From contig CAPGBJ010000020.1 of assembly GCA_948616425.1 (NCBI GenBank), forward strand, positions 25,708-89,707: DNA of 64,000 nucleotides, read 5' to 3'. A model generated the notes under the pieces. That model was given only the letters and a program-made list of their open reading frames with translations, was not told the DNA's origin and ran no database searches. The position numbers and the translations under genes are program-made. This document shows, piece by piece, positions 44,219 to 52,660 of this stretch. Source of the stretch: an uncultured Oscillospiraceae bacterium (GTDB lineage Bacteria > Bacillota > Clostridia > Oscillospirales > Oscillospiraceae). The number at the start of each line of letters is the position of its first letter. The stretch's first letter is position 1.

Positions 44219-45285
44219 CTGGCCAGAGGCTTGCCGAACTGATAGGGGCGGATCAGCTGGAGCAGGGTGTCGTACCCTTTGAAGAAGCCCTCCAGGCAGG
44301 TGATGAAAGCCCCGTAGTGCTCAAACTCCTCTGGGGTCATACCGTCCTCTTCATAGGCGCGGCGGAACTCCTTCAGCTTCATCAGTTCATCCAGCCAGCG
44401 CTGGGGGACGGGGTCGTCCATGGTGCCGCGGATCTCCGTGTCGCTGTGGTCAAAGGTCTTCAGATATTTGGCAGTGATGGTCATGGAGACGTCGCCACCG
44501 ATGAGCTGGGACCAGTGATAGATGTTGCGGTATGCGGCGGTGAGCAGGCGGGTGCGGTAGCCCCGGGCCTTAAAAATCTGGTAGGCTTTTTTAAACACGG
44601 CCACGCCGCCCCACTCCAGGGCTTCGGGCAGGACGGCCAGCTGGTCGGCGGCCACCGCCTTTTTCAGCCAGTCGTCGATTCGGCCCAGCATGATGGTGCA
44701 CACAGGGGTCATGTGGGCGGTGTCCAGCCCTTCGGCCTCCCGGCGATTCAAGCCGCGCTCTACCGCCTCTGCCAGGGCGAGCGCCTGGGCCAGACTGAAG
44801 GAGACGGTGGCGTTGACGCTGACGCCCCGGTAGGTGGCCTCCTCAAAGGCCTTCAAACCGGCAGCCGAGATGGGCATTTTTACTTGGATGTTGGGGGCCA
44901 GAGAGCTGAAATAGGCCGCCTGGTCCGCCATTTTTTCCCAGTCATGATAGTATTTGATGTTGGTCTGCATGGAGATCTTGCCGCACTGCCCGCCGGACTG
45001 CTCAAAGACAGGGCGCAGCAGCTCACAGCCCCGCAGGCCCATTTTCTCAATCAGCTTCCAGGCCACGTCGTCCTCAGTGGCGCTGGGGGACTGGGCAAAG
45101 AGGTCCCGAATGGTGTCCTCCCACTCGGGCAGCTCCTTTTGGAGCACCTGGGACACGATGACAGGATTTGTGGTGGCGCCCACGGCGCCAATGCCGATGC
45201 CGTATTCTAAGTCAGCCTTGGCGCAGGAATCCACCCAGAATTGGGTGTTGGGAAATTTCTCCCGCATTTCCAGCATTTTACTCAT
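44215..45285 (-). CDS. Transaldolase-family protein
   Basis: 356 residues, TIM barrel. QFWVDSCAKADLEYG, GAVGATTNPVIV, NIQVKMPISAAGLKAFEEA (the lysine that forms the Schiff base with the ketose) and GVSVNATVSFSLAQAL are transaldolase marks, as is the paired Asp near the start. It is longer than the FSA-type aldolases. Presumably moves a dihydroxyacetone unit between sugar phosphates; no transketolase is in the cluster. It is 5 bases from the AraC gene and overlaps propeller B. Confidence 0.85.
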   Translation of the reverse strand: MSKMLEMREKFPNTQFWVDSCAKADLEYGIGIGAVGATTNPVIVSQVLQKELPEWEDTIRDLFAQSPSATEDDVAWKLIEKMGLRGCELLRPVFEQSGGQCGKISMQTNIKYYHDWEKMADQAAYFSSLAPNIQVKMPISAAGLKAFEEATYRGVSVNATVSFSLAQALALAEAVERGLNRREAEGLDTAHMTPVCTIMLGRIDDWLKKAVAADQLAVLPEALEWGGVAVFKKAYQIFKARGYRTRLLTAAYRNIYHWSQLIGGDVSMTITAKYLKTFDHSDTEIRGTMDDPVPQRWLDELMKLKEFRRAYEEDGMTPEEFEHYGAFITCLEGFFKGYDTLLQLIRPYQFGKPLAR

Positions 45286-45290
45286 AACAG

Positions 45291-46100
45291 TTATCTCCCT
45301 TCCATGAGTTTTCGATATTTGCTCGGTGTGCTCCCCGTTTCACGCTTGAAGTACCGGATAAAGTTGCTCTCGTCCATAAAGCCGGAGCGGTGGGCGATCT
45401 CGCTCACCCGCAGGTCACTGTGGACCAGCAGTTCTTTGGCGTAGGCGATTCGGTTGAGCATGAGGTACTGCTTGGGCGTGTAGCCGGTGGCCCGTTTAAA
45501 GGTGCGGCAGAAGTGGGAGGAGCTGATAAAAAAGTTTTCGGTAATATCCTTGATTTGAATATCTTCAGTAAAATGAGTCTCAATCCAATGCTGCATCTGG
45601 GCGCAGCTGCGCTGTTCCTCCAAATTGCACAGAGCAAAGCGGCTGGGTTCGCAGCGGTAGGTCAAAATCAGAATCTGACGGACGATGGACAGCACCAGTT
45701 CGTCGGAGTACTCCCCCGCCTCCTGGTTTTCCCGAAGGAGGAGTTGAAACAGGCTGTCAATCTCATCGGCGTACCGGTCTACCTTTACATAGGGGATAAA
45801 GCCCTGGGGGCGGTTTTTGAAGATGGACAGTTGCCAGGGGGTGGACAGCCCCCGGTTGAGTAGATCGGGGTCCAGTTTGACAAAATAGCGGTGAAAGGGA
45901 CGGGTTTTGATTCGGGTGACATGTTCCTCCAGATTGCTGAAAAACATCAGCGTGTTGGACTCCACATGGTATTCCTGTCCGCTGACCTCGATATTTCCGC
46001 TGCCCCGGCGGATAAAAAGCATCTCATAGGCGTTGTGAAAATGAGAGCTTCTGCCCTCCACTTCAGAATAGTGGCATTCTGTCATAATTCTTTCGGCCAT
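45291..46100 (-). CDS. AraC-family transcriptional regulator
   Basis: 269 residues. The N-terminal cupin sensor (about 15-110, HFHNAYEMLFIRRGSGNIEV) is followed by the double-HTH domain: IKDITENFFISSSHFCRTFK, ATGYTPKQYLMLNRIAYAKE and SEIAHRSGFMDESNFIRYFK. ATG 46100 has GGAGG five bases upstream. Lying inside the cluster, it most likely controls it in response to a sugar ligand. The promoter would be in 52181-52660 and perhaps 46101-46177. Confidence 0.88.
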   Translation of the reverse strand: MAERIMTECHYSEVEGRSSHFHNAYEMLFIRRGSGNIEVSGQEYHVESNTLMFFSNLEEHVTRIKTRPFHRYFVKLDPDLLNRGLSTPWQLSIFKNRPQGFIPYVKVDRYADEIDSLFQLLLRENQEAGEYSDELVLSIVRQILILTYRCEPSRFALCNLEEQRSCAQMQHWIETHFTEDIQIKDITENFFISSSHFCRTFKRATGYTPKQYLMLNRIAYAKELLVHSDLRVSEIAHRSGFMDESNFIRYFKRETGSTPSKYRKLMEGR

Positions 46101-46177
46101 GGCAACCTCCATCTCACATGAGCCAAAACTGTGCTATTGTCCGGCGGGAACGGCGACGCCAAAGGTGTGGGCCTCTC

Positions 46178-46843
46178 TCAGACCAAAAAGTGTTTCTCCA
46201 TCTGATCGAAGGACCGCTCCAGACTGGGGGTCCGGCCGAAGAGGGCGGCGGCGCCCAGTACAAACACATCGATGCCCGCCTGGCGTAGGGGTTGGAAATT
46301 GTCATCGGCGCAGGAACCGTCCATTTCAAGTTCAAAGGACAGGCCCAGTTGTTCCCGCAGCTGGGCCAGCCGGGCGATCTTGGGCAGCATGTCCCACAGA
46401 AAGGGGGCGCCGGGAAAGCCGGGCTTTACCGTCATCACCGTGACTTTGTCCACCAGAGGCAGGAGAGGGGCCGCCTGGTCTGCGCTGGTCTCCGGGCTGA
46501 GCGCCAGACCAGGCGAACAGCTGCGGGTGCGGATGTCCGCCAACAGGTCAGGGGCCCGCTCCCCTGCGGCCTCCAGGTGGATGGTAATGGCGTCAGCCCC
46601 CGCGTCAGCCAGAGCCGCAATCCACCAGTCCAGATCCCAGCCCATGACGTGGCAGTCGATGGGTTTTTGGGCCAGAGGACGGATGGCCTGGACAAAAGTG
46701 GGGCTGAGCCCCATGTTTGGCACAAAGCGCAGGTCCATCAAATCTACATGGAGGTAGTCCGCCCGCCGGTTCATCACCTGGAGCTGCTTCTCCACCCGGA
46801 GTAAATCCATGCACAGCAGTGAGGGGGCAAATTTTACGTTCAT
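46178..46843 (-). CDS. Ribulose-phosphate 3-epimerase family protein
   Basis: 221 residues, TIM barrel. FAPSLLCMDLLRVEKQLQVM, YLHVDLMDLRFVPNMGLSP (metal His/Asp), DCHVMGWDLDWWI, VMTVKPGFPGAPFLWDMLPK and ELEMDGSCADDN match the family. Trp-rich DLDWWI replaces the usual HLMV.P..Y, closer to allulose-6-phosphate 3-epimerase (AlsE) than to Rpe, so a ketohexose or unusual pentulose phosphate is likely. Its start overlaps the end of the TctA gene by 4 bases. Confidence 0.85.
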   Translation of the reverse strand: MNVKFAPSLLCMDLLRVEKQLQVMNRRADYLHVDLMDLRFVPNMGLSPTFVQAIRPLAQKPIDCHVMGWDLDWWIAALADAGADAITIHLEAAGERAPDLLADIRTRSCSPGLALSPETSADQAAPLLPLVDKVTVMTVKPGFPGAPFLWDMLPKIARLAQLREQLGLSFELEMDGSCADDNFQPLRQAGIDVFVLGAAALFGRTPSLERSFDQMEKHFLV

Positions 46844-48354
46844 CCCTTGGCCTTCTTCCGGAGCAGTTTGTCCATCAGGTCGGCGTTTTTCATCACCAGG
46901 GCTGCCACGGTGACCAGCACAGCTGCAATCACCAGGAAGGTGCCAGGGGAGACCATCTTCATGCAGTTTCCAAAGGAGCCGTAGTACATCAGGGAGCGGC
47001 GCAGATACAGCTCGATGTCAGATCCCAAAATGTAGCCCAGCAGCAGCGGGGGCAGGGGATATTTGTTGTTCTCCAGAGCGTAGCCCAGAATGCCCAGAAT
47101 GATGATGACATAGAAGTCAAACAGCCGGTTGTTTACGCTGATACAGCCGATAGAACAGCACATCACGATCAGGGGCAGCAGGTAGTACCGAGGCACCTGT
47201 ACAATGCGGGCAAACAGAGGGATACCCAGGCTCTGGATGATGAACATGGCCAGGTTGGCAAAGAAGGTGACCAGCACGATGACGTACACCAGACTGGGGT
47301 GCTGGGTGAACAGCAGGGGGCCCACCGAGATACCCTGGAGAATCAGGGCGGCCATAATGATAGCGGTGACCGAGTCGCCGGGGATACCCAGAGACAGCAT
47401 GGGGATCAGCGCGCCGCCAGTGACGGCGTTGTTGGCCACCTCAGAGGCGTAGACGCCCTCGGCGCAGCCAGTGCCGAAAGCCTCTTTGTTTTTAGAGGTC
47501 TTTTGGGCGGCGGTGTAGGAGAGCATGGCGCCAGTGGAACTGCCCAGACCGGGCATGATGCCGATAAAGGTGCCAATAATGCTGGACTGGAGCATGAGGG
47601 GCCAGTACTTGGGGCCCCGGTTCTCCTTGCCGGGGACATAGAACCGCTTTTTCTCAAAGTGAGCGGTGGTCACGTCCTCCCTCAGCTTGCCGGCTGCGCT
47701 GAGGATCTCGGGGACAGCGTAGATGCCGATAATCAGGATGACCATCGAGACGCCGCCCTCCAGCTGGTACATACCCAGGGTGAAGCGCTTGGTCAGCCCG
47801 TCCAGGGAGGACAGACCGATGCAGGAGATGAACAGGCCGATAAACATGCTGATATAGCCCTTGAGTACGTTCTTGCCCACCAGGGCGCTGACCAGACTCA
47901 GAGCAAAGATCATCAGGCCGAAGTAGTCCCAGGGACCAAACTGGATGGCAATCTTTGTCAGCGGCGAGGCCAAAAAGGCCAGCACAATGGCGCTGAAGGT
48001 GCCGCCGATGAAGGAGCCGAAGGTGCCGATGGCCAGCGCCTCTGCCCCGAGTCCCTTTTTGCACATGGGATATCCGTCAAAGGTGGTGGCGATGGCGGCG
48101 GCAGTGCCAGGGATGCGCAGCAGAATGGCAGAGACCAGTCCGCCGGAGATACCGCCCATGTAGACGCCCAACAGCAGGGCCATGGCGGGGATGGTGCCCA
48201 GCTTATAGGAGAAGGGGAGCAGCAGGGCCACCGCGATGGGGGTGTTCAGCCCGGGAATGGCGCCGAAGATAATGCCCACAAAGGTACCGACAAAGATCAG
48301 CGCCAGGACCTCGGGACTGATGACCGAGCCCATAGCTTCCAAAAAATTACTCAT
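46840..48354 (-). CDS. tctA: Tripartite carboxylate transporter large permease TctA
   Basis: 504 residues, about twelve helices. Family marks: FGAIPGLNTPIAVALLLPFS (about residue 33), LLGVYMGGISGGLVSAILLRIPG, GIMPGLGSSTGAMLSYT and SLGIPGDSVTAIIMAALILQ; the repeated PGL/PGD loops line the transport path. It takes up carboxylates with the TctC receptor, driven by an ion gradient. Confidence 0.92.
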   Translation of the reverse strand: MSNFLEAMGSVISPEVLALIFVGTFVGIIFGAIPGLNTPIAVALLLPFSYKLGTIPAMALLLGVYMGGISGGLVSAILLRIPGTAAAIATTFDGYPMCKKGLGAEALAIGTFGSFIGGTFSAIVLAFLASPLTKIAIQFGPWDYFGLMIFALSLVSALVGKNVLKGYISMFIGLFISCIGLSSLDGLTKRFTLGMYQLEGGVSMVILIIGIYAVPEILSAAGKLREDVTTAHFEKKRFYVPGKENRGPKYWPLMLQSSIIGTFIGIMPGLGSSTGAMLSYTAAQKTSKNKEAFGTGCAEGVYASEVANNAVTGGALIPMLSLGIPGDSVTAIIMAALILQGISVGPLLFTQHPSLVYVIVLVTFFANLAMFIIQSLGIPLFARIVQVPRYYLLPLIVMCCSIGCISVNNRLFDFYVIIILGILGYALENNKYPLPPLLLGYILGSDIELYLRRSLMYYGSFGNCMKMVSPGTFLVIAAVLVTVAALVMKNADLMDKLLRKKAKG

Positions 48355-48366
48355 TGCGTGCCCTCC

Positions 48367-48846
48367 TTAAATCCCGAAGATGCCCACGGGCACCATGATG
48401 CGCAGGATAGAGCCGAAGAAGTAGTATACCCCATAGGCGGCCGCGCACAGACAGACCGTCCGCAGGGCAATAAAGGCCGGCTTTCCTAGCGTTTCTCTGG
48501 TAAAGTAGTACATCAGATTGACAATAACATTCAGGAAAATGATGGTAGCAATCAAGAATCCCAGGGGCTTGATAGCCGCGGCGTACAGGACCAGGGACAG
48601 GAGAAATACCCCTCTGTGTCCATAGAATAGATCGAGAAATACAAATTTCTTTTTAAACTGTTCCTGGTTGCGCAGAATGATGAAAATTCGCATCAGACAG
48701 CAGATGACCAGTGCGGCCATGACAAGCCGGGGCCAGAAAGCGGCCCCTCCAGAGGTATCATTCTCCATGACCCGCCAGGTGAAGGACTCCCCAAAGCCCA
48801 GGCCGCAGAGAAGCATGAAAAACCCTAAAAATACAATCTCTCCCAT
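48367..48846 (-). CDS. tctB: Tripartite carboxylate transporter small permease TctB
   Basis: 159 residues, four helices; the periplasmic loop after helix 1 has the family WPRLVMAALVICC context. Encoded 12 bases before tctA; the 84-base gap to tctC contains a hairpin. Confidence 0.85.
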   Translation of the reverse strand: MGEIVFLGFFMLLCGLGFGESFTWRVMENDTSGGAAFWPRLVMAALVICCLMRIFIILRNQEQFKKKFVFLDLFYGHRGVFLLSLVLYAAAIKPLGFLIATIIFLNVIVNLMYYFTRETLGKPAFIALRTVCLCAAAYGVYYFFGSILRIMVPVGIFGI

Positions 48847-48873
48847 AGTGCCTCCTATTGATGGTGTTCCAGT

Positions 48874-48908
48874 CCGCCTCCCCTCCCACAGAGCGGGAGG
48901 GGAGGCGG
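48874..48908 (-). promoter_or_regulatory. Intercistronic hairpin between tctC and tctB
   Basis: A perfect 14-bp GC-rich stem (48874-48887 with 48895-48908) with a 7-base loop and no T run. Likely uncouples receptor from permease expression, as at other binding-protein genes. Confidence 0.65.
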
Positions 48909-48930
48909 TTTAAGGTCATTTGGAAGGAGC

Positions 48931-49992
48931 TCAGCCGATATAGGTTTTAGCAAAGTCGGAGAAGGAAGCGTACATGGCCTCCAGGTAGCCAAGGTAGTCC
49001 TCGGTGTCCATAAAGCTGGCAGTGTAGCACTGGGCGTTGAGCTTTTCCACTGTCTCGGCGTCATTGGCAGCGGCCTCAAACTGGCCGGCGATGTAGTCGA
49101 TGGCCTCGGCGGGAGTGCCCTTGGGGGCCCAGATTCCAAACACCTGGCTCATCACAGAGGTCTCGTCCTCGGTAAAGCCGATCTCAAGCATAGTGGGCAC
49201 GTCGGGATAGGCGGGGTGGCGGCTGTCGGCAAAGACGGCCAGCAGGCGGAAGTCACCAGACTCCACATAGGACTGCATTCCGCCCAGGGAATCAATCATC
49301 ACATCGACGCGGCCGGCCAGCAGCTCAGTGGCCTTGACGGAGGTGCCGCCGATGTCGACGGTGTTGAACTTCATATCGTCGTGGGCCTCCATAGCGTAGA
49401 CAGAGAACTGGGGCAGACCGCCAGTGGAGATGCCCATATTGACCTTACCGGGGTTGGCCTTCACACCTTCTACCAGGTCCTGATAGGTCTGATAGGGGGA
49501 GTCGGACCGGACTGCCACAGCCAGCACAGAGGTGACATAGAGGCAGACGGGCTCAAAATTCTCATAGGTCCAGTCCAAGCCGCCCTTGGCGTAATTCATG
49601 GCGTAGCCAGCAGGGGCCACCAGAATGGTGTAGCCGTCTGGGTTGGAGTTCATGACCTCCTGGGCGCCCACGGCGCCGCCCGCGCCGCCGATGCAGTTGA
49701 CGTTCATCAGGCGGCCGCCCATGTTCTGGCTGATAAAGTCGGCATAGATGCGGCTGGGGATGTCGCTGGTGCCGCCCGCCTCATAGGGGTTGACCAAGGT
49801 GATGTCGCGCTCGGGGACAAAGGCGGGGGTCTGGCTGCCGCTGCCAGAGGTGTCTTGACTGCCGCTGCCGGAGGTAGTCTGGCTGCCGGTGTTGGGGGTT
49901 CCGGAGTTGGAAGGCTGCTTGCCGGTATTCCCGCAGGCGGCCATGGTCAACGCCATGGACAGGGCGAGTGCGAGGCTGATCAGCTTTTTCAT
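48931..49992 (-). CDS. tctC: Tripartite carboxylate transporter receptor TctC
   Basis: 353 residues. Lipoprotein signal MKKLISLALALSMALTMAAC, then a Gly/Ser/Thr/Gln linker, then the Bug/TctC domain: RDITLVNPYEAGGTSDIPSR and NVNCIGGAGGAVGAQEVMNS. Start at the second ATG (49992), which has AAAGGAG at 8 bases; the first ATG (49998) is too close to it. Bug receptors bind carboxylates through their carboxyl group, so the ligand should be an acid. Confidence 0.9.
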   Translation of the reverse strand: MKKLISLALALSMALTMAACGNTGKQPSNSGTPNTGSQTTSGSGSQDTSGSGSQTPAFVPERDITLVNPYEAGGTSDIPSRIYADFISQNMGGRLMNVNCIGGAGGAVGAQEVMNSNPDGYTILVAPAGYAMNYAKGGLDWTYENFEPVCLYVTSVLAVAVRSDSPYQTYQDLVEGVKANPGKVNMGISTGGLPQFSVYAMEAHDDMKFNTVDIGGTSVKATELLAGRVDVMIDSLGGMQSYVESGDFRLLAVFADSRHPAYPDVPTMLEIGFTEDETSVMSQVFGIWAPKGTPAEAIDYIAGQFEAAANDAETVEKLNAQCYTASFMDTEDYLGYLEAMYASFSDFAKTYIG

Positions 49993-50055
49993 ATTCATAT
50001 TCTCCTTTATATTGTAATTTCATGCAGGCAGCACTGCCTGCCGGGGCGCAGAGCG

Positions 50056-51132
50056 TTACAGGAAGGACTTGAAGTAGAGGTTGGGTTCCTCCTCCATGGC
50101 GGAGGCGAATCCCCGTTCAAACATGAAGTGGCGCCGGCCTACATCGTTGGGGTAGGTGAACTTACCGCCCACCTGCCAGATGAAGGGGGTGAACTGGTAG
50201 TTCAGCCGCTCCTTGCGCATGTCGTAAAGCACATCAATCTCCCGGGTGTCGGCTAAGAAACAGCTCCAGGTCTCGTAATGGACGGGAATGATGGTCTTGA
50301 CCCCCAGGTTCTCCGCCATACGCAGCACATCTACCGAGGTCATCTTGTCTGTCAAGCCCGGGGGATTCTCCCCGAAGGAGGCAATGGCCACATCAATCTG
50401 ATGTTGTTTGCCGTGGCGCAGGTAGTAGTTGGAGAAATGGGAGTCGCCGCTGTGGTAAAAACTGCCGCCAGGGGTCTTGACCAGGTAGTTGACAGAGCGT
50501 ACGTCCATGTCGTCGGGGCAGTAGCCTGCCAGGGGACCGGAGCGGGGGGCGGTGAGGAATACGGTGCGGTCAAAGGAGTCCAGCACCACAATCTCACAGT
50601 CCTTTACCGTTACCGTGTCTCCAGGCTTTACCGTGTGGACTACCTCCTGAGGCAGTCCCCACTCCAGCCACTGGTCAGTGACAAACTTGGGGCCATAGAA
50701 GGGCACGTCGGGGAACTTGTTGTGGATGGCGGCGGCAGTGTAGGGGTCGATATGGTCCCGGTGGTTGTGGGTTACCAGCACCGCATCCACATGGTTGACC
50801 TCAAAGGGGTCCAGGACTACGGGGATCATACGGGTGTTGGGGAATCGCTGACGTCCGCCCACCATGCGGTTAAGCTGAAAGTCAGGGCCGGCCAGGTGGG
50901 GGGGATACTGGGACCAATCCTGGGTATATTTGCCCCGTCCTACCCAGAAGTCGATGGCGATGTTGGTGTCATGTTCTGTCTTCAGCCAGATGCCTGTGCA
51001 GCCCAGCCACCAGATCGAGAAGGTTCCCGGGCTCACAGTAGTCTGGTCAATCTCCTCGTTAAGCCAGGTGCCCCACTCGGGGAAGATGGCGTTGCGCCAA
51101 CTCTCTTTTGTAATTTCACTGATATATGACAA
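50056..51132 (-). CDS. UlaG-like lactonase (metallo-beta-lactamase fold)
   Basis: 358 residues, co-linear with E. coli L-ascorbate-6-phosphate lactonase UlaG over the whole length: FPEWGTWLNEEI near the start, WWLGCTGIWLKTE, the metal motif THNHRDHIDPYTAAA, LDSFDRTVFLT, YHSGDSHFSNYYLRHGKQHQ, FGENPPGLTDKMTS and PFIWQVGGKFTYP, ending FKSFL. TTG 51132 is the start (AAGGGG upstream). The other ula genes (PTS, UlaD, UlaE, UlaF) are not here, so the substrate is probably another sugar lactone, phosphorylated or not. Confidence 0.88.
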   Translation of the reverse strand: MSYISEITKESWRNAIFPEWGTWLNEEIDQTTVSPGTFSIWWLGCTGIWLKTEHDTNIAIDFWVGRGKYTQDWSQYPPHLAGPDFQLNRMVGGRQRFPNTRMIPVVLDPFEVNHVDAVLVTHNHRDHIDPYTAAAIHNKFPDVPFYGPKFVTDQWLEWGLPQEVVHTVKPGDTVTVKDCEIVVLDSFDRTVFLTAPRSGPLAGYCPDDMDVRSVNYLVKTPGGSFYHSGDSHFSNYYLRHGKQHQIDVAIASFGENPPGLTDKMTSVDVLRMAENLGVKTIIPVHYETWSCFLADTREIDVLYDMRKERLNYQFTPFIWQVGGKFTYPNDVGRRHFMFERGFASAMEEEPNLYFKSFL

Positions 51133-51160
51133 AGAATCACCCCTTCTTTTCTGTGCGACA

Positions 51161-52180
51161 CTATGCCTGTGTCAACTCATACAGGATCACCTGATCCATA
51201 TCACGGGCGGCAGCAATCACATAGGACCGCCCCTGGTAGACAAAACCTCTGGCGTTGCTGGGGGCGACGCCCTCCTCCATCAGGATGGGGGTATACTGGC
51301 CGTCTTGGTAGTCCACCAGATACATCCGGCCGTCCCCTTTGCGGTAGCCCACCACAAACATATTTCGGCCCAGCAGCTCTCCGGCCCAGATGGCGTGGGA
51401 AAAGTGCATAGGCAGTGTGTAGACAATCTGCCAGACGCCATTGATCCGCTTGTTCACTGCGGCGGTGTCCCCGTGGAACCCCTCGAATGTGACCAACTCG
51501 TCCTCTCCATCCCCGTCCAGATCAGCCACAGCGCAGTCGCTGATTTCACGGGTGAGGAGTCGGTCTACCCGCCAGTCCTGTCCGTTCTCAGGGGGAAGGA
51601 CCCGGAAAAGACCCTCGCTGCCGCCAATTAAGGTGACCTGCTGACCGTCCAGTGTACCTTGCCAGAAGCCGTGATTCTTGGTGATTCCCTCTTGAATGAC
51701 GCGGAATTGAATTTCCTCGTCCCCCTGGGGGATGGGTGCCACTTGAATATTTCCCGGGTGGGACCAGTCCTCAGCGTTGTCCCGGTGGGTACACAGGATG
51801 GAAGCTAACACATAGGGCCCGTTCTGGGTATGGACTACACCGGAACGGTGGAGATAGGGCAGTACTTTCAGTACCTTTGTTCGCCAGCCCTCTGGCTCCC
51901 GACTGGCCTGAACCAGCTGGGCCTTGTCTGACTGAAAGCCCTTGTAGAAGTTTTGGATTCCCACAACACTCCCGGCCTCATCCAGCTGGGAGATGTTCAT
52001 ACATCCGCCAGGTCCGGTCCAGACTGTCTCCTCCGCCCGGGTGGCGAAGTCGACCAACTTGCACCAGCCGCCGTGGGTCTCTGAGGCGGCTGCAATCTTT
52101 AGTCCTTGGGCCGTATGGAACAGCTCGACGCAGTAGACGCCCTCCAGATTGGTCAGAACGCTCCGCTTCCAAGTAATCAA
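51161..52180 (-). CDS. FG-GAP/VCBS-like beta-propeller protein A
   Basis: 339 residues, no signal peptide. Start TTG 52180 chosen because AAAGGAG (52189-52195) is 8 bases upstream; a GTG at 52189 lies within that site. The DxDxDG loop is VADLDGDGEDELVTFEGFHG (about residues 226-245). Repeated blades with aromatic/Gly patterns; paralogue of 43202-44218. First gene of the 12-gene cluster, 28 bases before the UlaG-like gene. FG-GAP propellers are usually extracellular, so a cytosolic pair within a sugar operon is unusual. Confidence 0.65.
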   Translation of the reverse strand: MITWKRSVLTNLEGVYCVELFHTAQGLKIAAASETHGGWCKLVDFATRAEETVWTGPGGCMNISQLDEAGSVVGIQNFYKGFQSDKAQLVQASREPEGWRTKVLKVLPYLHRSGVVHTQNGPYVLASILCTHRDNAEDWSHPGNIQVAPIPQGDEEIQFRVIQEGITKNHGFWQGTLDGQQVTLIGGSEGLFRVLPPENGQDWRVDRLLTREISDCAVADLDGDGEDELVTFEGFHGDTAAVNKRINGVWQIVYTLPMHFSHAIWAGELLGRNMFVVGYRKGDGRMYLVDYQDGQYTPILMEEGVAPSNARGFVYQGRSYVIAAARDMDQVILYELTQA

Positions 52181-52660
52181 TCGCTTCACTCCTTTCCTTG
52201 TTTTTGGTAATTTTCACTGTCTTTTTTGCTTTGCTCACTTCTTATGTCACAATTCTAACAAAATCAGGAGGGCATTTGTCCTCTCTTTTTTTCGAATAAT
52301 ATGTAAAATTTGCTTTTATAGTGGAGCTTGCCGTGCGGATGATGACTTGCGCTATAGAAGCGTGTCTAAAGGAAGCCACTGCGCAGGCACATTTGCGGAC
52401 TACACGCCGGAACAAATGGACCACAACAAAAGTGGACCCAGTGAGAGCGCAAAGAAACGGCCCCATGGGGGCAACAGGTCCTGCGGAGGATGATTTCGCA
52501 GGATGCTGTGCCGTCATAGGGTCGTTTTGTTGGTCTTGACCGATGGCATGGAAGGCGATCCTCCCTTGACAATGGGATATTTCTGCGGTCGGGGGTTGTG
52601 CCCGCAGCCATGGAACCAACCGCTCACTTTGCTGCTTTGGACACATAGAGTAAGGTCTGT
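52181..52660. promoter_or_regulatory. Control region of the TctABC/UlaG cluster
   Basis: 480 bases without a gene, AT-rich near 52240-52320. It must hold the main leftward promoter of the cluster and the end of the GH5 transcript. I could not fix a single promoter; TTGTTA and GTGACATAAG-like boxes occur around 52245-52265 on the leftward strand. Confidence 0.4.

Noticed and set aside
46717..48489. A 590-codon open frame on the plus strand
   Set aside because: Antisense to tctA and the epimerase; Gln/Asp/Gly/His-rich shadow with no domain.
50056..51132. Complete L-ascorbate (ula) operon
   Set aside because: Only the lactonase matches; the PTS, decarboxylase, and the two ula epimerases are absent from the cluster.
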